64,000 nt of DNA from Myxococcales bacterium (lineage in GTDB: Bacteria > Myxococcota > Bradymonadia > UBA7976 > UBA1532), in contig JACKDM010000026.1 in assembly GCA_020633515.1 (NCBI GenBank), positions 7,116 through 71,115 of the forward strand, read 5' to 3'. Positions 38,313 to 49,095 of this stretch are shown piece by piece. Under the pieces are notes generated by a model. It made no database searches, was not told the DNA's origin, and saw only the letters and a list, made by a program, of their open reading frames with translations. Each line of letters begins with the position of its first letter. The stretch's first letter is position 1. The translations under genes were made by a program, and so were the position numbers.

Positions 38313-39227
38313 ATGTCACCGGGGGGCGCGGGGTTGCATCGGTTCAGTGTCGATGTCACGGGGGGTCTCACGGTGCAGGTATTGGATGACGGCGCGGAGC
38401 CGAGCGGTGGTTCGAGGGGCGCGGAGCCTTGGCGGCGCGCGCCGGGGGTGGCGGGGGCCGAGGCGCCGGCGTGGCTGGTGTGGACGGCGGGTCCGCTCGC
38501 GCCGGGGCTGCATGGGTTGACCGGGGTGTCGACCGCGCGGCTGCATCGGCGACGGTATGCGTCGGGGTCGTGGCCGGCGGACGCGGCGTGCGCGCCGACG
38601 CCGGGGTGGCTGGATGAGCAGCCGGAGGCGTCGGTGGTGGACGGGCTGCCGCTGGTCTCGGAGGCGGTGGGGGCGCTGTTGCCCGACGTCGAGCTGTGGC
38701 CGGTGGCGATCGCGGGCGGGCCGCTGCGGTTCGCGGTGGTGCCGCGGGTGGTGGTCGACGCGCTGGAGCTGGACGGCGGGCGGGGGCCGGCGGCGGCGGT
38801 GCGGGGGCTCGTGCTCGATGCGGCGCGGATGGCGGCGGCGGGCGCGGCGGTGGTGGGGGTCGCGCGGCTGCCGAACGTGGTGCTGGTGCGCGAGGACGTG
38901 GCGCAGCGGCTGTGGGAGAGCGGGGCGAGCGGGGTGGAGTTCACCGCGCCGGGCGAGTTCGCGATCACCTTCGGGGCGCTGAGCCCGGCGGAGAACGCGC
39001 GCTTCGAGGCGCTGCTCGCCGAGGCGCGGGCGGCGGCGACGCGGGTGGCGGGCGAGGTGGATCGGGCGCGGATCGGCGAGGCGCCGAGCGCGGCGTGGCT
39101 GGCGGAGACCTGGGCCTATCGCGGGGTGCCGCACTTCGCGGCGGCGGGCATGGATCCGGGGGACTTCAGCGACGAGGTCGAGGCGGCGTGGCGGCAGGCG
39201 CTGGCCGAGGCGCTGGCGCGGGGCTGA
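38313..39227 (+). CDS. Imm11 (DUF1629)-like protein
   Basis: 304 residues from the ATG at 38313; the open frame upstream shadows sir2. The C-terminal half resembles the Imm11/MXAN_0049 immunity domain: 'ELWPVAIAGGPLRFAVVPRV', 'RGLVLDAARMAAAG', 'LPNVVLVREDVAQRLWESGA', 'SGVEFTAPGEF'. A ~60-residue helical tail follows ('LLAEARAAATRVAGEVDRAR'). Imm11 proteins are predicted immunity or related proteins in myxobacteria; no toxin gene adjoins it. The N-terminal third is unrecognised. Its start being 9 nt from that of sir2 means the two promoters must overlap or the true start lies further in. Confidence 0.5.
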   Translation: MSPGGAGLHRFSVDVTGGLTVQVLDDGAEPSGGSRGAEPWRRAPGVAGAEAPAWLVWTAGPLAPGLHGLTGVSTARLHRRRYASGSWPADAACAPTPGWLDEQPEASVVDGLPLVSEAVGALLPDVELWPVAIAGGPLRFAVVPRVVVDALELDGGRGPAAAVRGLVLDAARMAAAGAAVVGVARLPNVVLVREDVAQRLWESGASGVEFTAPGEFAITFGALSPAENARFEALLAEARAAATRVAGEVDRARIGEAPSAAWLAETWAYRGVPHFAAAGMDPGDFSDEVEAAWRQALAEALARG

Positions 39228-39240
39228 CGCGGCGGCGCGG

Positions 39241-39600
39241 TCAGGCGGCGGCCTCGCCGGTCCAGGCGGCGGCGGCGAGGAAGCGCTCGAAGCGGCGGCG
39301 GTTGTCGGGGGCGAGGTACTTGAAGCGGTAGCCGCGGACCCGGAGGCCGTCGTCGCCCTGGCCCTCGTAGCGCAGCTCGCCGAGCGCGCGGATGGCGGGG
39401 CCGTCGTCGGGGAGGCGGAAGCTGAGCCAGACGTGGCGGGGGTTGCCCCAGCCGTGGCCGGGGGTGCCGCGGAGGCGGACGCCGTCGGCGGAGACGTCGT
39501 CGGTGACACAGAGGCAGCGCTGGTCTTCGGCGAGGATGTGGTCGACGAAGATGCGCAGCGGCAGGCGGCGGTCGGTGCGGCGGTCGGTCGCGAGGCTCAT
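39241..39600 (-). CDS. PilZ-domain (c-di-GMP-binding) protein
   Basis: 119 residues, a single PilZ domain. The N-terminal Arg motif 'DRRTDRRLPLRI' and 'DVSADGVRLRG' (the D/NxSxxG element) are the two parts that bind cyclic di-GMP. The middle strand 'HVWLSFRLPDDGPAIRALGE' and 'RFKYLAPDNRRRFERFL' complete the fold. A GGAG ribosome site precedes the ATG. It probably acts as a small soluble c-di-GMP receptor. It lies 107 nt downstream of a hybrid kinase whose C-terminal domain looks GGDEF-like. Confidence 0.88.
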   Translation of the reverse strand: MSLATDRRTDRRLPLRIFVDHILAEDQRCLCVTDDVSADGVRLRGTPGHGWGNPRHVWLSFRLPDDGPAIRALGELRYEGQGDDGLRVRGYRFKYLAPDNRRRFERFLAAAAWTGEAAA

Positions 39601-39707
39601 GGGGGGCTCCCGTAGGTCTCTCCGCCACAGAGCATTACACGGGCGCACATTGTGGGCGCAACGGTTTTTTCGGGATTTTCTTGACGGGGGCGCCGGGGCG
39701 ATCGGTG

Positions 39708-42700
39708 TCACTCGGCGTCGACGACGACCGGCTCGCTGGTGACGGTGCCGCGGAGGCGGACGAGGCGGTCTTGCAGCGTCGCGTAGCGGTCGAAGCGGCC
39801 GGCGGTGTCGACGATGGCGGTGACGACGAGGTCGATGCGGGGGGCGTCTTCGCGGCGGCCGATGATCATCGAGCGGACGCGTTCGAAGGCGCGGCGGGTC
39901 TCGTCGCAGACGGTCTTGCAGTGCTCGGGGCCGACGAGGAAGACGAAGTCGTGCTCGCGCTGGTGGCCGAGGAAGGCGCGGTCGTCGGCCCACTCGCGCA
40001 GGACCTGGTGGATGAGCTCGGCGGTCTGGGCGAGGACCTGGTGGCCCCAGAGCGCGCCGAGGCGGTCGATGCCGTCGTCGAGGCCGGCGAGCTCGATGAG
40101 GCCGCAGGCGTAGGGCTGCTGGTCGCGCATGCGGGTCTGGATCTCGCGCTGCACCTCGCGGGCGCCGGGCAGCACCGAGAGGCTGTCGATGCCGGGGCGG
40201 CGGTCGACGGCGAGGCGGGAGCGGATGCGGAAGAGGAGCTCGTTGCGGTCGAGGTCGCGGCCGAGGGTGAGCTCGTCGGGCAGCGGCGGGGCGAGGCCGG
40301 CGGAGTCGGTGAAGAGGAGCGGGATGACCGGGTCGACGCGCTCCTCGATGCGCTGGCGCAGCTCGCGGGCGTCGGGGCGGGCGCGGTCGAGCACGACGAG
40401 GTCGGGCAGGAGGCGGTCGACGCGGTTGAGCGCGGCGGTGGCGTCTTCGGTGACGTAGGCGAGGTAGTCGGCGGCGTCGAGGTGGCCGGCGAGGCGGGAG
40501 GCCCAGGCGCGGTCGCGGTCGACGATGAGCACGCGGAGGCGGCGCCGCTCGCGCTGGCGGGCGACGATGACGTTGAGCGCGCTCTGGAGCATGGCGGTGT
40601 CGTGAGGCAGCTCGAGCACGAGGTCGACGGCGGGCGGGGGCGGGGTGCCGAGCGGGACCATCGCGACGACGGCGAGCTGGTGGCGGCCGGCGAGCTCGGC
40701 GAGCACGTCGCGGGGCAGGCTGCCTTCGACGGCGACGCAGAGCGCGGCGATCGGGCGCTGGTCGTCGAGGAGCGCGCGCACCGCCTCGACGTCGGGGTCG
40801 ACGACGCGGACCTTGAAGCCGATCCCGAGGAGGTGGGCCTTGAGCGCGTAGGCCTCCTGGCGGTCGTCGGCGATCACCAGCACCGGCCGATCGGTCGGCG
40901 CCGCCGCCGCCCGCGGCTCGGCCGCGCCCGCGCCGCCCTGGGGCCCGACGGCGGGCAGGCTGAAGAGGAAGGTCGTGCCCTCCCCTGCCCCGCTCTCGAC
41001 CCAGATCTCGCCCTGGTGGCCCTGGATGATGGTGCGGCAGATCGAGAGCCCGAGCCCGGTGCCGATGCGCTGGCCGCCCGGCGTGGGCATCGATCCCTGC
41101 TCGTAGGGCTGGAAGATCACCTCGATCGAGCCCTCGGGGATCTCGGCGCCCGAGTTGTGCACCGCGACGAGGTAGAGGTCGGGCACGGCGAACGCGGTGA
41201 AGACCGAGACGCGGATCCGCCCCTCGCGCGGGGTGAACTTGAGCGCGTTCGACATGAGGTTGCTGACGACCTGCCCGAGCCGGTCGGCGTCGGCCTGGCA
41301 GTAGAGCCCTTCGAGCAGGCAGTCGAAGCTGAGGTCGATGCTCTTCTCGAGCGCGACCGCTTCGAAGCGCCGCACGACCGCGCGCACGACCTCTTCGAGG
41401 TGCACCGGGTGCAGCTTCATCGGCAGCTTGCCCTGCTCCATCTTGGCGAGGTCGAGCAGGTCGTCGACGAGGCCGTTGATGCGGGCGCAGGAGTCCTTGG
41501 CCATCGCGAGGTACTCGTGCTGCCGGGGGTTCATGCCGCCGAGGACCTCCTTCTTGAGCAGGTCGACGACGCCGCCGATGCTCGTCAGGGGGCTGCGCAG
41601 CTCGTGGCTGATGATGTGCACGAACTCGTCGCGGCGCTGGTCGGCGATCTTCTGACCGGTGATCTCGCGGATGACGGTGAGCATGCCGACCGAGCGGCCG
41701 CCGTGGTCGCGGACCTGGGAGAAGAGGACCTGCAGGTAGCGGTCGCCGCGGCGGATCTCGCGCCAGTGGGCCTTGTCGCCGGCGCCGAGCTGGCGCAGCA
41801 CGTCGATGCTCTGCAGCCCGAGCGCGCGCACGACCACCGAGAAGTCGGGGCGCTCGACCTCGCCGAGCCCGAGGATCTGCCGGGCGACGGGGTTGAGCAG
41901 CGTCACCGTGCCGCCCTCGTCGGTGAGCACGACGCCCTCGGTCATCGCCTCGACCATCAGCTCGATGCGGCGCAGCTCGTCGAGGCGCCGGGTGTAGAGC
42001 CGGGTGAGCGCGTCCTGGAGCTGGTCGCGCCACACCTCGAAGAGCTCGCGCTCGTCGGGCTCGAGCGCGGCGCCCTCGGCGCGCACGAGGATCAGCAGGC
42101 CACGCAGGTCGCGGTCGACGAAGACGGGGATGGTGGGCGCGTCGTTGCGCGGCGCGTTGGCGGTGCTGCCGTCGATCGGCTCGGCGTCGGCGGTGAAGTC
42201 GAAGTCGTCGGGCAGTTCGCGGCCGGCGAGGCGGGCGTAGGCCTCGTAGATCCACATCTGCCAGCCGACCCACTCGGTGCGGGTCATCACGTCGTCGGGG
42301 TCGAGCGCGCCGTGCCCGAGCGCCTGCCCCTCGGGGCGCAGGTCGAGCACCGCGAGCGCCGCCCGGCAGCGCAGCCGCTGCCGCAGGCTCTCGAGCACCA
42401 GCCGCAGCGCCTCGGCGGGATCCTTGAGGTCGACGAGCGTGCGCAGGAGCCGGTACTGCCCGCTCACCGCGTCGACCTGCGCCCGCAGCCGGCCGGTGAG
42501 GCGGCTGCGATCCTGCTCCAGCCGGCTCGCCTGCACGGCGTTGCGCACCGCGAGGATGAGCTCGGTGCGCCCGTCTTCGGTGAGCAGGGTCTTGTGCTTC
42601 TCGAAGTAGTGGAAGACCCGCCCGGCGGCGAGGATCTCGACGAGCTGCTCGTCGGAGGTGCGCCCCGAGAGCAGGATGCAGCGCAGCCCGGCGGTGCGCG

Positions 42701-42920
42701 GGTCGTCCTTGACGCGGGCGATGAGCGTGTCGCCCGACATGCGGGGCATCTTCTGGTCGGTGATCAGCGCGTCGAACGAGGCCCGCTCGAGGAGCTCGAG
42801 CGCCTCGGTGCCGGTGAACGCCGCCGTCACGTCGAACTCGCGCCGCAAGAGGCGCCGGAGCTGGAGCTGGTCGTCCTCGCTGTCGTCGACGATCAGCACC
42901 CGGCCGTTGCGCTCGTTCAT
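39708..42920 (-). CDS. Hybrid sensor histidine kinase with multiple receiver-like domains and a degenerate GGDEF-like C-terminus
   Basis: 1070 residues, GGGAG ahead of the ATG at 42920. Order: receiver domain with Asp55 in 'LITDQKMPRMSG'; GAF-like region (~150-330); PAS domain ('MTEGVVLTDEGGTVTLLNPV'); HisKA with His439 in 'HIISHELRSPLTS'; HATPase_c with 'VSNLMSNALKFTP' and 'GTGLGLSICRTII'; two receiver-like domains ('RPVLVIADDRQEAYALKAHL', 'LRVLIVDRDRAWASRLAGHL'); then a C-terminal module with 'FLGHQREHDFVFLVGPEH', matching a GGDEF domain whose signature has become REHDF. No membrane helix, so it is cytoplasmic. The middle receiver-like domain lacks an obvious phospho-Asp. It probably feeds a phosphorelay; the input signal is unknown. 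Confidence 0.85.
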   Translation of the reverse strand: MNERNGRVLIVDDSEDDQLQLRRLLRREFDVTAAFTGTEALELLERASFDALITDQKMPRMSGDTLIARVKDDPRTAGLRCILLSGRTSDEQLVEILAAGRVFHYFEKHKTLLTEDGRTELILAVRNAVQASRLEQDRSRLTGRLRAQVDAVSGQYRLLRTLVDLKDPAEALRLVLESLRQRLRCRAALAVLDLRPEGQALGHGALDPDDVMTRTEWVGWQMWIYEAYARLAGRELPDDFDFTADAEPIDGSTANAPRNDAPTIPVFVDRDLRGLLILVRAEGAALEPDERELFEVWRDQLQDALTRLYTRRLDELRRIELMVEAMTEGVVLTDEGGTVTLLNPVARQILGLGEVERPDFSVVVRALGLQSIDVLRQLGAGDKAHWREIRRGDRYLQVLFSQVRDHGGRSVGMLTVIREITGQKIADQRRDEFVHIISHELRSPLTSIGGVVDLLKKEVLGGMNPRQHEYLAMAKDSCARINGLVDDLLDLAKMEQGKLPMKLHPVHLEEVVRAVVRRFEAVALEKSIDLSFDCLLEGLYCQADADRLGQVVSNLMSNALKFTPREGRIRVSVFTAFAVPDLYLVAVHNSGAEIPEGSIEVIFQPYEQGSMPTPGGQRIGTGLGLSICRTIIQGHQGEIWVESGAGEGTTFLFSLPAVGPQGGAGAAEPRAAAAPTDRPVLVIADDRQEAYALKAHLLGIGFKVRVVDPDVEAVRALLDDQRPIAALCVAVEGSLPRDVLAELAGRHQLAVVAMVPLGTPPPPAVDLVLELPHDTAMLQSALNVIVARQRERRRLRVLIVDRDRAWASRLAGHLDAADYLAYVTEDATAALNRVDRLLPDLVVLDRARPDARELRQRIEERVDPVIPLLFTDSAGLAPPLPDELTLGRDLDRNELLFRIRSRLAVDRRPGIDSLSVLPGAREVQREIQTRMRDQQPYACGLIELAGLDDGIDRLGALWGHQVLAQTAELIHQVLREWADDRAFLGHQREHDFVFLVGPEHCKTVCDETRRAFERVRSMIIGRREDAPRIDLVVTAIVDTAGRFDRYATLQDRLVRLRGTVTSEPVVVDAE

Positions 42921-42975
42921 CCGCTGCTCCCGCCACGTCCTCGCGGCGGGATCTGGCACCCGCGGCCGCTCCGTG

Positions 42976-43932
42976 TCAACGCACGTCGAGCCCGACCCGC
43001 CCCGGGCGCAGGCGACCGTCGGGGCCGAGCGACGCCCAGATGTAGCGCGGCCGCCCCTGCACCGCGTCGAGCGGCACCCGCCCATAGGCCGCCTGCTCGA
43101 TCGCCGCCTGGCGGTTGTCGCCGAGCACGAAGATCTCGTCGTCGGCGAGCACCACCGGCGCCGGATCGCGCGTCGCCGTGCGCGGCCGGGCCCGGGGATA
43201 GGTCACCACCCAGTCGCGCTCGCCCCGCGCCTCGACGACGCCGCGCAGCGCCGCGAGCCGCGCCTCGTCCTCGGCGCCGAAGTGGCGCACCCGCATGCCC
43301 TCGATCGGCGCCTGATCGAGCGCCATGCCGTCGATCACCGGCCGCGCGTCGCGCAGCTCCACCGTCTCGCCCGCGCCCGCGAGCACCCGCGCCACCGTCG
43401 CCTCGGCCGCCCCGCCCACGACCACCAGCTCACCCGGCGCCGGCGCCCGCTCGGCGAACGCCGAGCGCTCGTAGAGCACCCGATCGCCCGGCAGCAGGTG
43501 GGGGAACATCGCGTCGTCGGCGATCGCCACCGAGCCGACCATCGTGCGCTCGATCCACAGCCCGGCGAGCGTCAGCGGCAGCACCCCGAGCCCGAGCGCG
43601 ACGGCGAGGTAGGAGAGCGGGTGGTTGATCGGCCGCAGCCGGTACTCGGCGCCATGCGCCGCGACCTCGCGCCCCAGATCGGCCCACAGCACCACCTGCA
43701 ACGCCACCCACGCGCCCACCCCGACCAGCAGCGGCCCCACCGGCACGAACAGCCACCGCGCCCACCCGAGCGCCCCGCCGATCCACAGCGCGCACAGCCC
43801 GCCCCACACCAGCAGCCCGCGCCGCACCCGCCCGCAGTAGATGTGCCCGAGCCCCGGCATCACCACCGTCAGCAGCGCCGCGAGCCACCACCGGCGTGGC
43901 GCGACCTCGATCCGCAGCTCCTCGGGCCTCAT
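42976..43932 (-). CDS. Signal-peptidase-I-like membrane protein without the catalytic Ser and Lys
   Basis: 318 residues from the ATG at 43932. Three to four N-terminal helices include 'VMPGLGHIYCGRVRRGLLVW', a TM2/DUF5683-type hairpin, and a further helix at ~107-128. The C-terminal part has the S26 peptidase fold: 'AIADDAMFPHLLPGDRVLYE' aligns with the catalytic box 'SGSMxPT', 'VARVLAGAGETVEL' with the 'KRVVGLPGD' box and 'IFVLGDNRQAAIEQAAYGRV' with the terminal 'GDNRxxSxDSR' box. The nucleophile position is Ala141 and the general-base position Ala181. It therefore keeps the fold but should not cleave signal peptides. It may bind or recruit partners; role unknown. Confidence 0.8.
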   Translation of the reverse strand: MRPEELRIEVAPRRWWLAALLTVVMPGLGHIYCGRVRRGLLVWGGLCALWIGGALGWARWLFVPVGPLLVGVGAWVALQVVLWADLGREVAAHGAEYRLRPINHPLSYLAVALGLGVLPLTLAGLWIERTMVGSVAIADDAMFPHLLPGDRVLYERSAFAERAPAPGELVVVGGAAEATVARVLAGAGETVELRDARPVIDGMALDQAPIEGMRVRHFGAEDEARLAALRGVVEARGERDWVVTYPRARPRTATRDPAPVVLADDEIFVLGDNRQAAIEQAAYGRVPLDAVQGRPRYIWASLGPDGRLRPGRVGLDVR

Positions 43933-43951
43933 CGAACGCACCGTACCTGCC

Positions 43952-43980
43952 TTGACCGTCGCGTGGCAACGGTGTATCGT
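43952..43980 (+). promoter_or_regulatory. Sigma-70-type promoter of the HEAT/FHA operon
   Basis: TTGACC at 43952-43957 and TATCGT at 43975-43980 are spaced by exactly 17 nt. The -35 matches five of six consensus bases and the -10 four of six. It points at the lipoprotein gene 70 nt downstream and lies just before the start of the divergent peptidase-like gene. Confidence 0.6.
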
Positions 43981-43997
43981 CGGTCGCCACTCGCCCA

Positions 43998-44011
43998 AAA
44001 TCCTAGGATTT
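43998..44011. promoter_or_regulatory. Perfect 14-bp palindrome, operator candidate
   Basis: AAATCCTAGGATTT is a perfect inverted repeat, AT-rich in a GC-rich setting. It lies about 18 nt past the -10 of the promoter and 38 nt before the HEAT lipoprotein start, where a repressor site would act. Nothing in the sequence names the regulator. Confidence 0.45.
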
Positions 44012-44049
44012 CAGGCACCTTACGGCTACCGCGACCAAGGAAGACGCCC

Positions 44050-45801
44050 ATGGCTCGATCGCCTCGCCTCATCTTCCCCCTCCTCGGGGTGGCGCTCGCC
44101 GCGCTCATCGCCCTGCCCGCGTGTGAGCAGGCCGATCCGAACTCGGTGGAGTACCAGATCCAGCAGCTCAAGGAGAAGAAGACCAAGGAATCGATCAACA
44201 AGCTGGGCGAGATGCAGGCCAAGGAAGCGGTCGACCCCTTGATGGAGGCGTACGACGCCGGCCGCTTCCGCTACGACATCGTCGCCGCGCTCGCCCGCAT
44301 CGGCGATCCCAAGGCCGCCCCCACGATGATCAAGGCCATCGGCGACAAGTCGGAGAAGATGGCCGCCCAGCTCGCCGGCACCACCCTGCTCGAGTGGAAC
44401 GTCGGCGAAGGCAACACCGACGCCCTCCTCGTCGTCGCGCAGGACGCCACCGCCCCCAACGAGAACCGCTACGCCGCGCTCCAGCTCCTCGCCCGCTACC
44501 CCGACCCCAAGGCCGCGCCCGCGCTCCTCAACACCCTCAAGGCCGACCCCGACCTCCAGCCGATGGCGCTCGCCGGCCTCGCCGCCGAGGCGCTCGGCAA
44601 GCTCCGCGAAGAGAAGGCGATCCCCGCGCTCGTCACCTGCCTCTGGCTCGACGACGCCCTCGGCCGCAACGCCGTCAGCGAGTGCCGCCTCGCGCTCAAC
44701 CGCATCGGCCCCAAGTCGGTCCCCGCGCTCATCCAGGCGCTCGAGCGCAAGAACCGCGCGGTCGAGGCGCGCGCCACCAAGCTCAAGTTCGACAAGGGCG
44801 GCATCGTCGAGGCCAAGGCCGCCGACATGCTCGGCGACATGCCCGATCCCGCCGCGGTCGAGCCGCTCATCGCCGCGATGAAGAGCCGCGACGAGATGCC
44901 GCCCTCGATCGCCAACAACCCGCAGAAGGCGCAGGTCTTCGTGCTCAGCGGCGTGCAGAAGGTCATCTCGACCGCCAAGGCGCTCGCGACCATCGGCGAC
45001 GAGCGCGCCGTCGAGCCGATGCTCGCCATCGCCCGCGACAAGGAGCTCGCGCTCGAGCACAAGCTCTCCGCCGTGCAGCAGCTCGCCTTCCTCGGCAGCG
45101 CCAAGGCCGTCGACGGGCTCCTCGACATCCTCGACGACGCGGTCAACCAGTACGACCCGGTCAGCCAGGGCTTCCGCCTCCAGGCCGCGCTCGCGGTCGC
45201 CAACCTCATCCCGGCCGGCGACAAGAAGGCGATCGCGAAGCTCGAGAAGACCCTCGCCGCGATCGACAAGGAGACCAAGGGCTGGATCGAGGACAACACC
45301 AAGAAGATCGGCGAGGTGAAGGACGCGAACCTCAAGGCCGGGCTCCAGCAGGACATCAAGGGCTGGGAAGAGCAGCAGAAGAGCTACGCCGAGGTCACCG
45401 CCAAGCTCGCCGTCGTCAAGGAGTGCGGCGACGACATGGGCTGCTACGCCGGCAAGCTCGCCGATCCCAACGTCGCCGTGCAGCTCCTCGCCGCCTACCG
45501 GCTCTCCAACGCGCAGGGCGAGGGCGAGGCGACCGCGCGCGCTGCGCTGCTCGACCGGACCGAGGCGATGCTCCAGAAGGAGACCCCCACCACCGACGAC
45601 CCGGTGATCCTCAACGTGCTGCTCTTCGGCATCGGCCGCACCGGCGACGCCTCGGTCGTCGACCGCGTCGCGGCGCTCCAGAAGCTCGCCAGCGACAAGA
45701 GCGCCGCCAGCAAGAACCCGATGTACAAGGGCGCCTACAAGGGCGTCGCCTACACCCTCGAGCTGCTCGCCGCCAGCCTCGCCCACGCGAAGGCCGGCTG
45801 A
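44050..45801 (+). CDS. HEAT-repeat lipoprotein
   Basis: 583 residues; AAGGAAG lies 8 nt upstream of the ATG. Signal peptide with lipobox 'LPAC' near residue 25. The rest is helical HEAT/PBS-lyase-type repeats: 'DIVAALARIGDPKAAPTMIK', 'ALQLLARYPDPKAAPALLNT', 'LSAVQQLAFLGSAKAVDGLL'. A Lys/Glu-rich coiled segment (~395-455, 'WIEDNTKKIGEVKDANLKAG') and a Cys pair ('KECGDDMGCYAG') interrupt the repeats. It is probably an outer-membrane-anchored protein-binding scaffold. First gene of a five-gene operon; the next gene begins 44 nt on. Confidence 0.82.
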   Translation: MARSPRLIFPLLGVALAALIALPACEQADPNSVEYQIQQLKEKKTKESINKLGEMQAKEAVDPLMEAYDAGRFRYDIVAALARIGDPKAAPTMIKAIGDKSEKMAAQLAGTTLLEWNVGEGNTDALLVVAQDATAPNENRYAALQLLARYPDPKAAPALLNTLKADPDLQPMALAGLAAEALGKLREEKAIPALVTCLWLDDALGRNAVSECRLALNRIGPKSVPALIQALERKNRAVEARATKLKFDKGGIVEAKAADMLGDMPDPAAVEPLIAAMKSRDEMPPSIANNPQKAQVFVLSGVQKVISTAKALATIGDERAVEPMLAIARDKELALEHKLSAVQQLAFLGSAKAVDGLLDILDDAVNQYDPVSQGFRLQAALAVANLIPAGDKKAIAKLEKTLAAIDKETKGWIEDNTKKIGEVKDANLKAGLQQDIKGWEEQQKSYAEVTAKLAVVKECGDDMGCYAGKLADPNVAVQLLAAYRLSNAQGEGEATARAALLDRTEAMLQKETPTTDDPVILNVLLFGIGRTGDASVVDRVAALQKLASDKSAASKNPMYKGAYKGVAYTLELLAASLAHAKAG

Positions 45802-45845
45802 CCGTCCCCCCCTCTCCGTCGGTTCGTCCCGCGACCCGAGGACCC

Positions 45846-47756
<1,911 letters not shown>

Positions 47757-47772
47757 CGACGGACGGCGAAGC

Positions 47773-49095
47773 ATGAGCCCCGAGACCCTGCTCGAAGACC
47801 TCGTGCACGGCGACACCGCCGCGAAGCTCCGCGCCGCCGATCTGCTCGGCCAGCTCGCCGAGCGCAAGGCCGTCGGCCGCCTCACCGCCTGCCTGCGCGA
47901 CGGCGACCCGAAGCTCCGCGCCGTCGTCTGCGAGGCGCTCGGCCGCATCGGCGACCCCCGCGCCGTGCCCCCGCTCGTCAGCATGCTGCGCGACCCCGAA
48001 GAAGACGTGCGCGGCGAGGCCTTCTCCGCGCTCTTCGCCATCGGCGAGAGCCGCGCCGGCAAGCTCCCCATCGAGGCGCTCGAAGGCGAAGACCCCGGCA
48101 ACCCCAGCCTCGCGCTGACCCAGATCGTGTGGCCCGCCGACCTCGAGGCGATCAAGATGCTGCACGACGCGCTCGCCGACGGCGACCCCGAGGTCCGCAT
48201 CGGCGCCGCCTACACCCTCGGCCGCCTCGGCATCATGGGCGCCTTCCCCCAGATCGCCGCCCTGCTGCGCGGCGACCCCGACCCCGACGTGCGCGCCGCC
48301 GCCGCGTTCGCGCTCGGCGACCTCGGCCTGAGCGGCGACCGCCGCGCCGTGCCCGAGCTCATCAACGCCTGGTACACCGTCGGCGCCGAGGACGAGCTCG
48401 CCGTGCTCGTCGTGCGCGCCCTCGCCGACATCGGCGCCGCCGACGCCGCCCCGATCCTGCAAGCCGCCTTGCGCCACCGCGACGACCGCGTCCGCCAGCT
48501 CGCCGCCATGGGCCTCGGCCGCACCGGCGACCCCGCCGCCGTCGACGCGCTCGCCGGCGCGCTCCGCGACCCCCACGCCGGCGTCCGCCGCATCGCCGCC
48601 AACGCGCTCGCCGTCACCCGCAGCCCTCGCGCGATCGCCCCGCTCATCCACGCCACCGTCGGCGACAGCAGCGAGGTCCGCAGCGCGTGCGGCGCCGCGC
48701 TCGCCCGCCTCGACCGCACGGCGGTACACGCCGCGCTCCAGGACGCGCTCGCCGAGCAGGACCCCGATCTCCGCGCCGCCGCCACCTACCTCATGGGCCG
48801 CATCGGCGACGCGCAGGGCCTCGGCCGCGCGCTCGTCGACCCCCACGAGGGCGTGCGCAAGGCCGCCGCCATCGCCATGGGCAACATCGCCGCGCCCGGC
48901 TTCCGCGCCCCGCTCGAGCGCGCGCTCGGCGACCCCGCCTGGCCCGTCCGCGTCGCCGCCGCCGAGGGCCTGCGCCGCCTCGGCGACCCCGCCGCGCTCC
49001 CCGCGCTCGAGCGCCACCACGACGACCCGCACCCCGTCGTGCGCAACGCCGTCGCCGTCGCAACCAAGACCCTCACAGCAGGAGCCCCGCGGTGA
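47773..49095 (+). CDS. Cytoplasmic HEAT-repeat protein
   Basis: 440 residues with no signal peptide, made almost wholly of ~30-residue PBS-lyase HEAT repeats, about twelve in all: 'VVCEALGRIGDPRAVPPLVS', 'AYTLGRLGIMGAFPQIAALL', 'AAMGLGRTGDPAAVDALAGA', 'AAEGLRRLGDPAALPALERH'. The fold is a protein-binding solenoid; unlike true PBS lyases nothing suggests bilin chemistry. It starts 16 nt after the activator gene with only a weak GAAG site, so it is probably translated by coupling. The kinase gene begins in a 4-nt overlap with its stop. Confidence 0.88.
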   Translation: MSPETLLEDLVHGDTAAKLRAADLLGQLAERKAVGRLTACLRDGDPKLRAVVCEALGRIGDPRAVPPLVSMLRDPEEDVRGEAFSALFAIGESRAGKLPIEALEGEDPGNPSLALTQIVWPADLEAIKMLHDALADGDPEVRIGAAYTLGRLGIMGAFPQIAALLRGDPDPDVRAAAAFALGDLGLSGDRRAVPELINAWYTVGAEDELAVLVVRALADIGAADAAPILQAALRHRDDRVRQLAAMGLGRTGDPAAVDALAGALRDPHAGVRRIAANALAVTRSPRAIAPLIHATVGDSSEVRSACGAALARLDRTAVHAALQDALAEQDPDLRAAATYLMGRIGDAQGLGRALVDPHEGVRKAAAIAMGNIAAPGFRAPLERALGDPAWPVRVAAAEGLRRLGDPAALPALERHHDDPHPVVRNAVAVATKTLTAGAPR

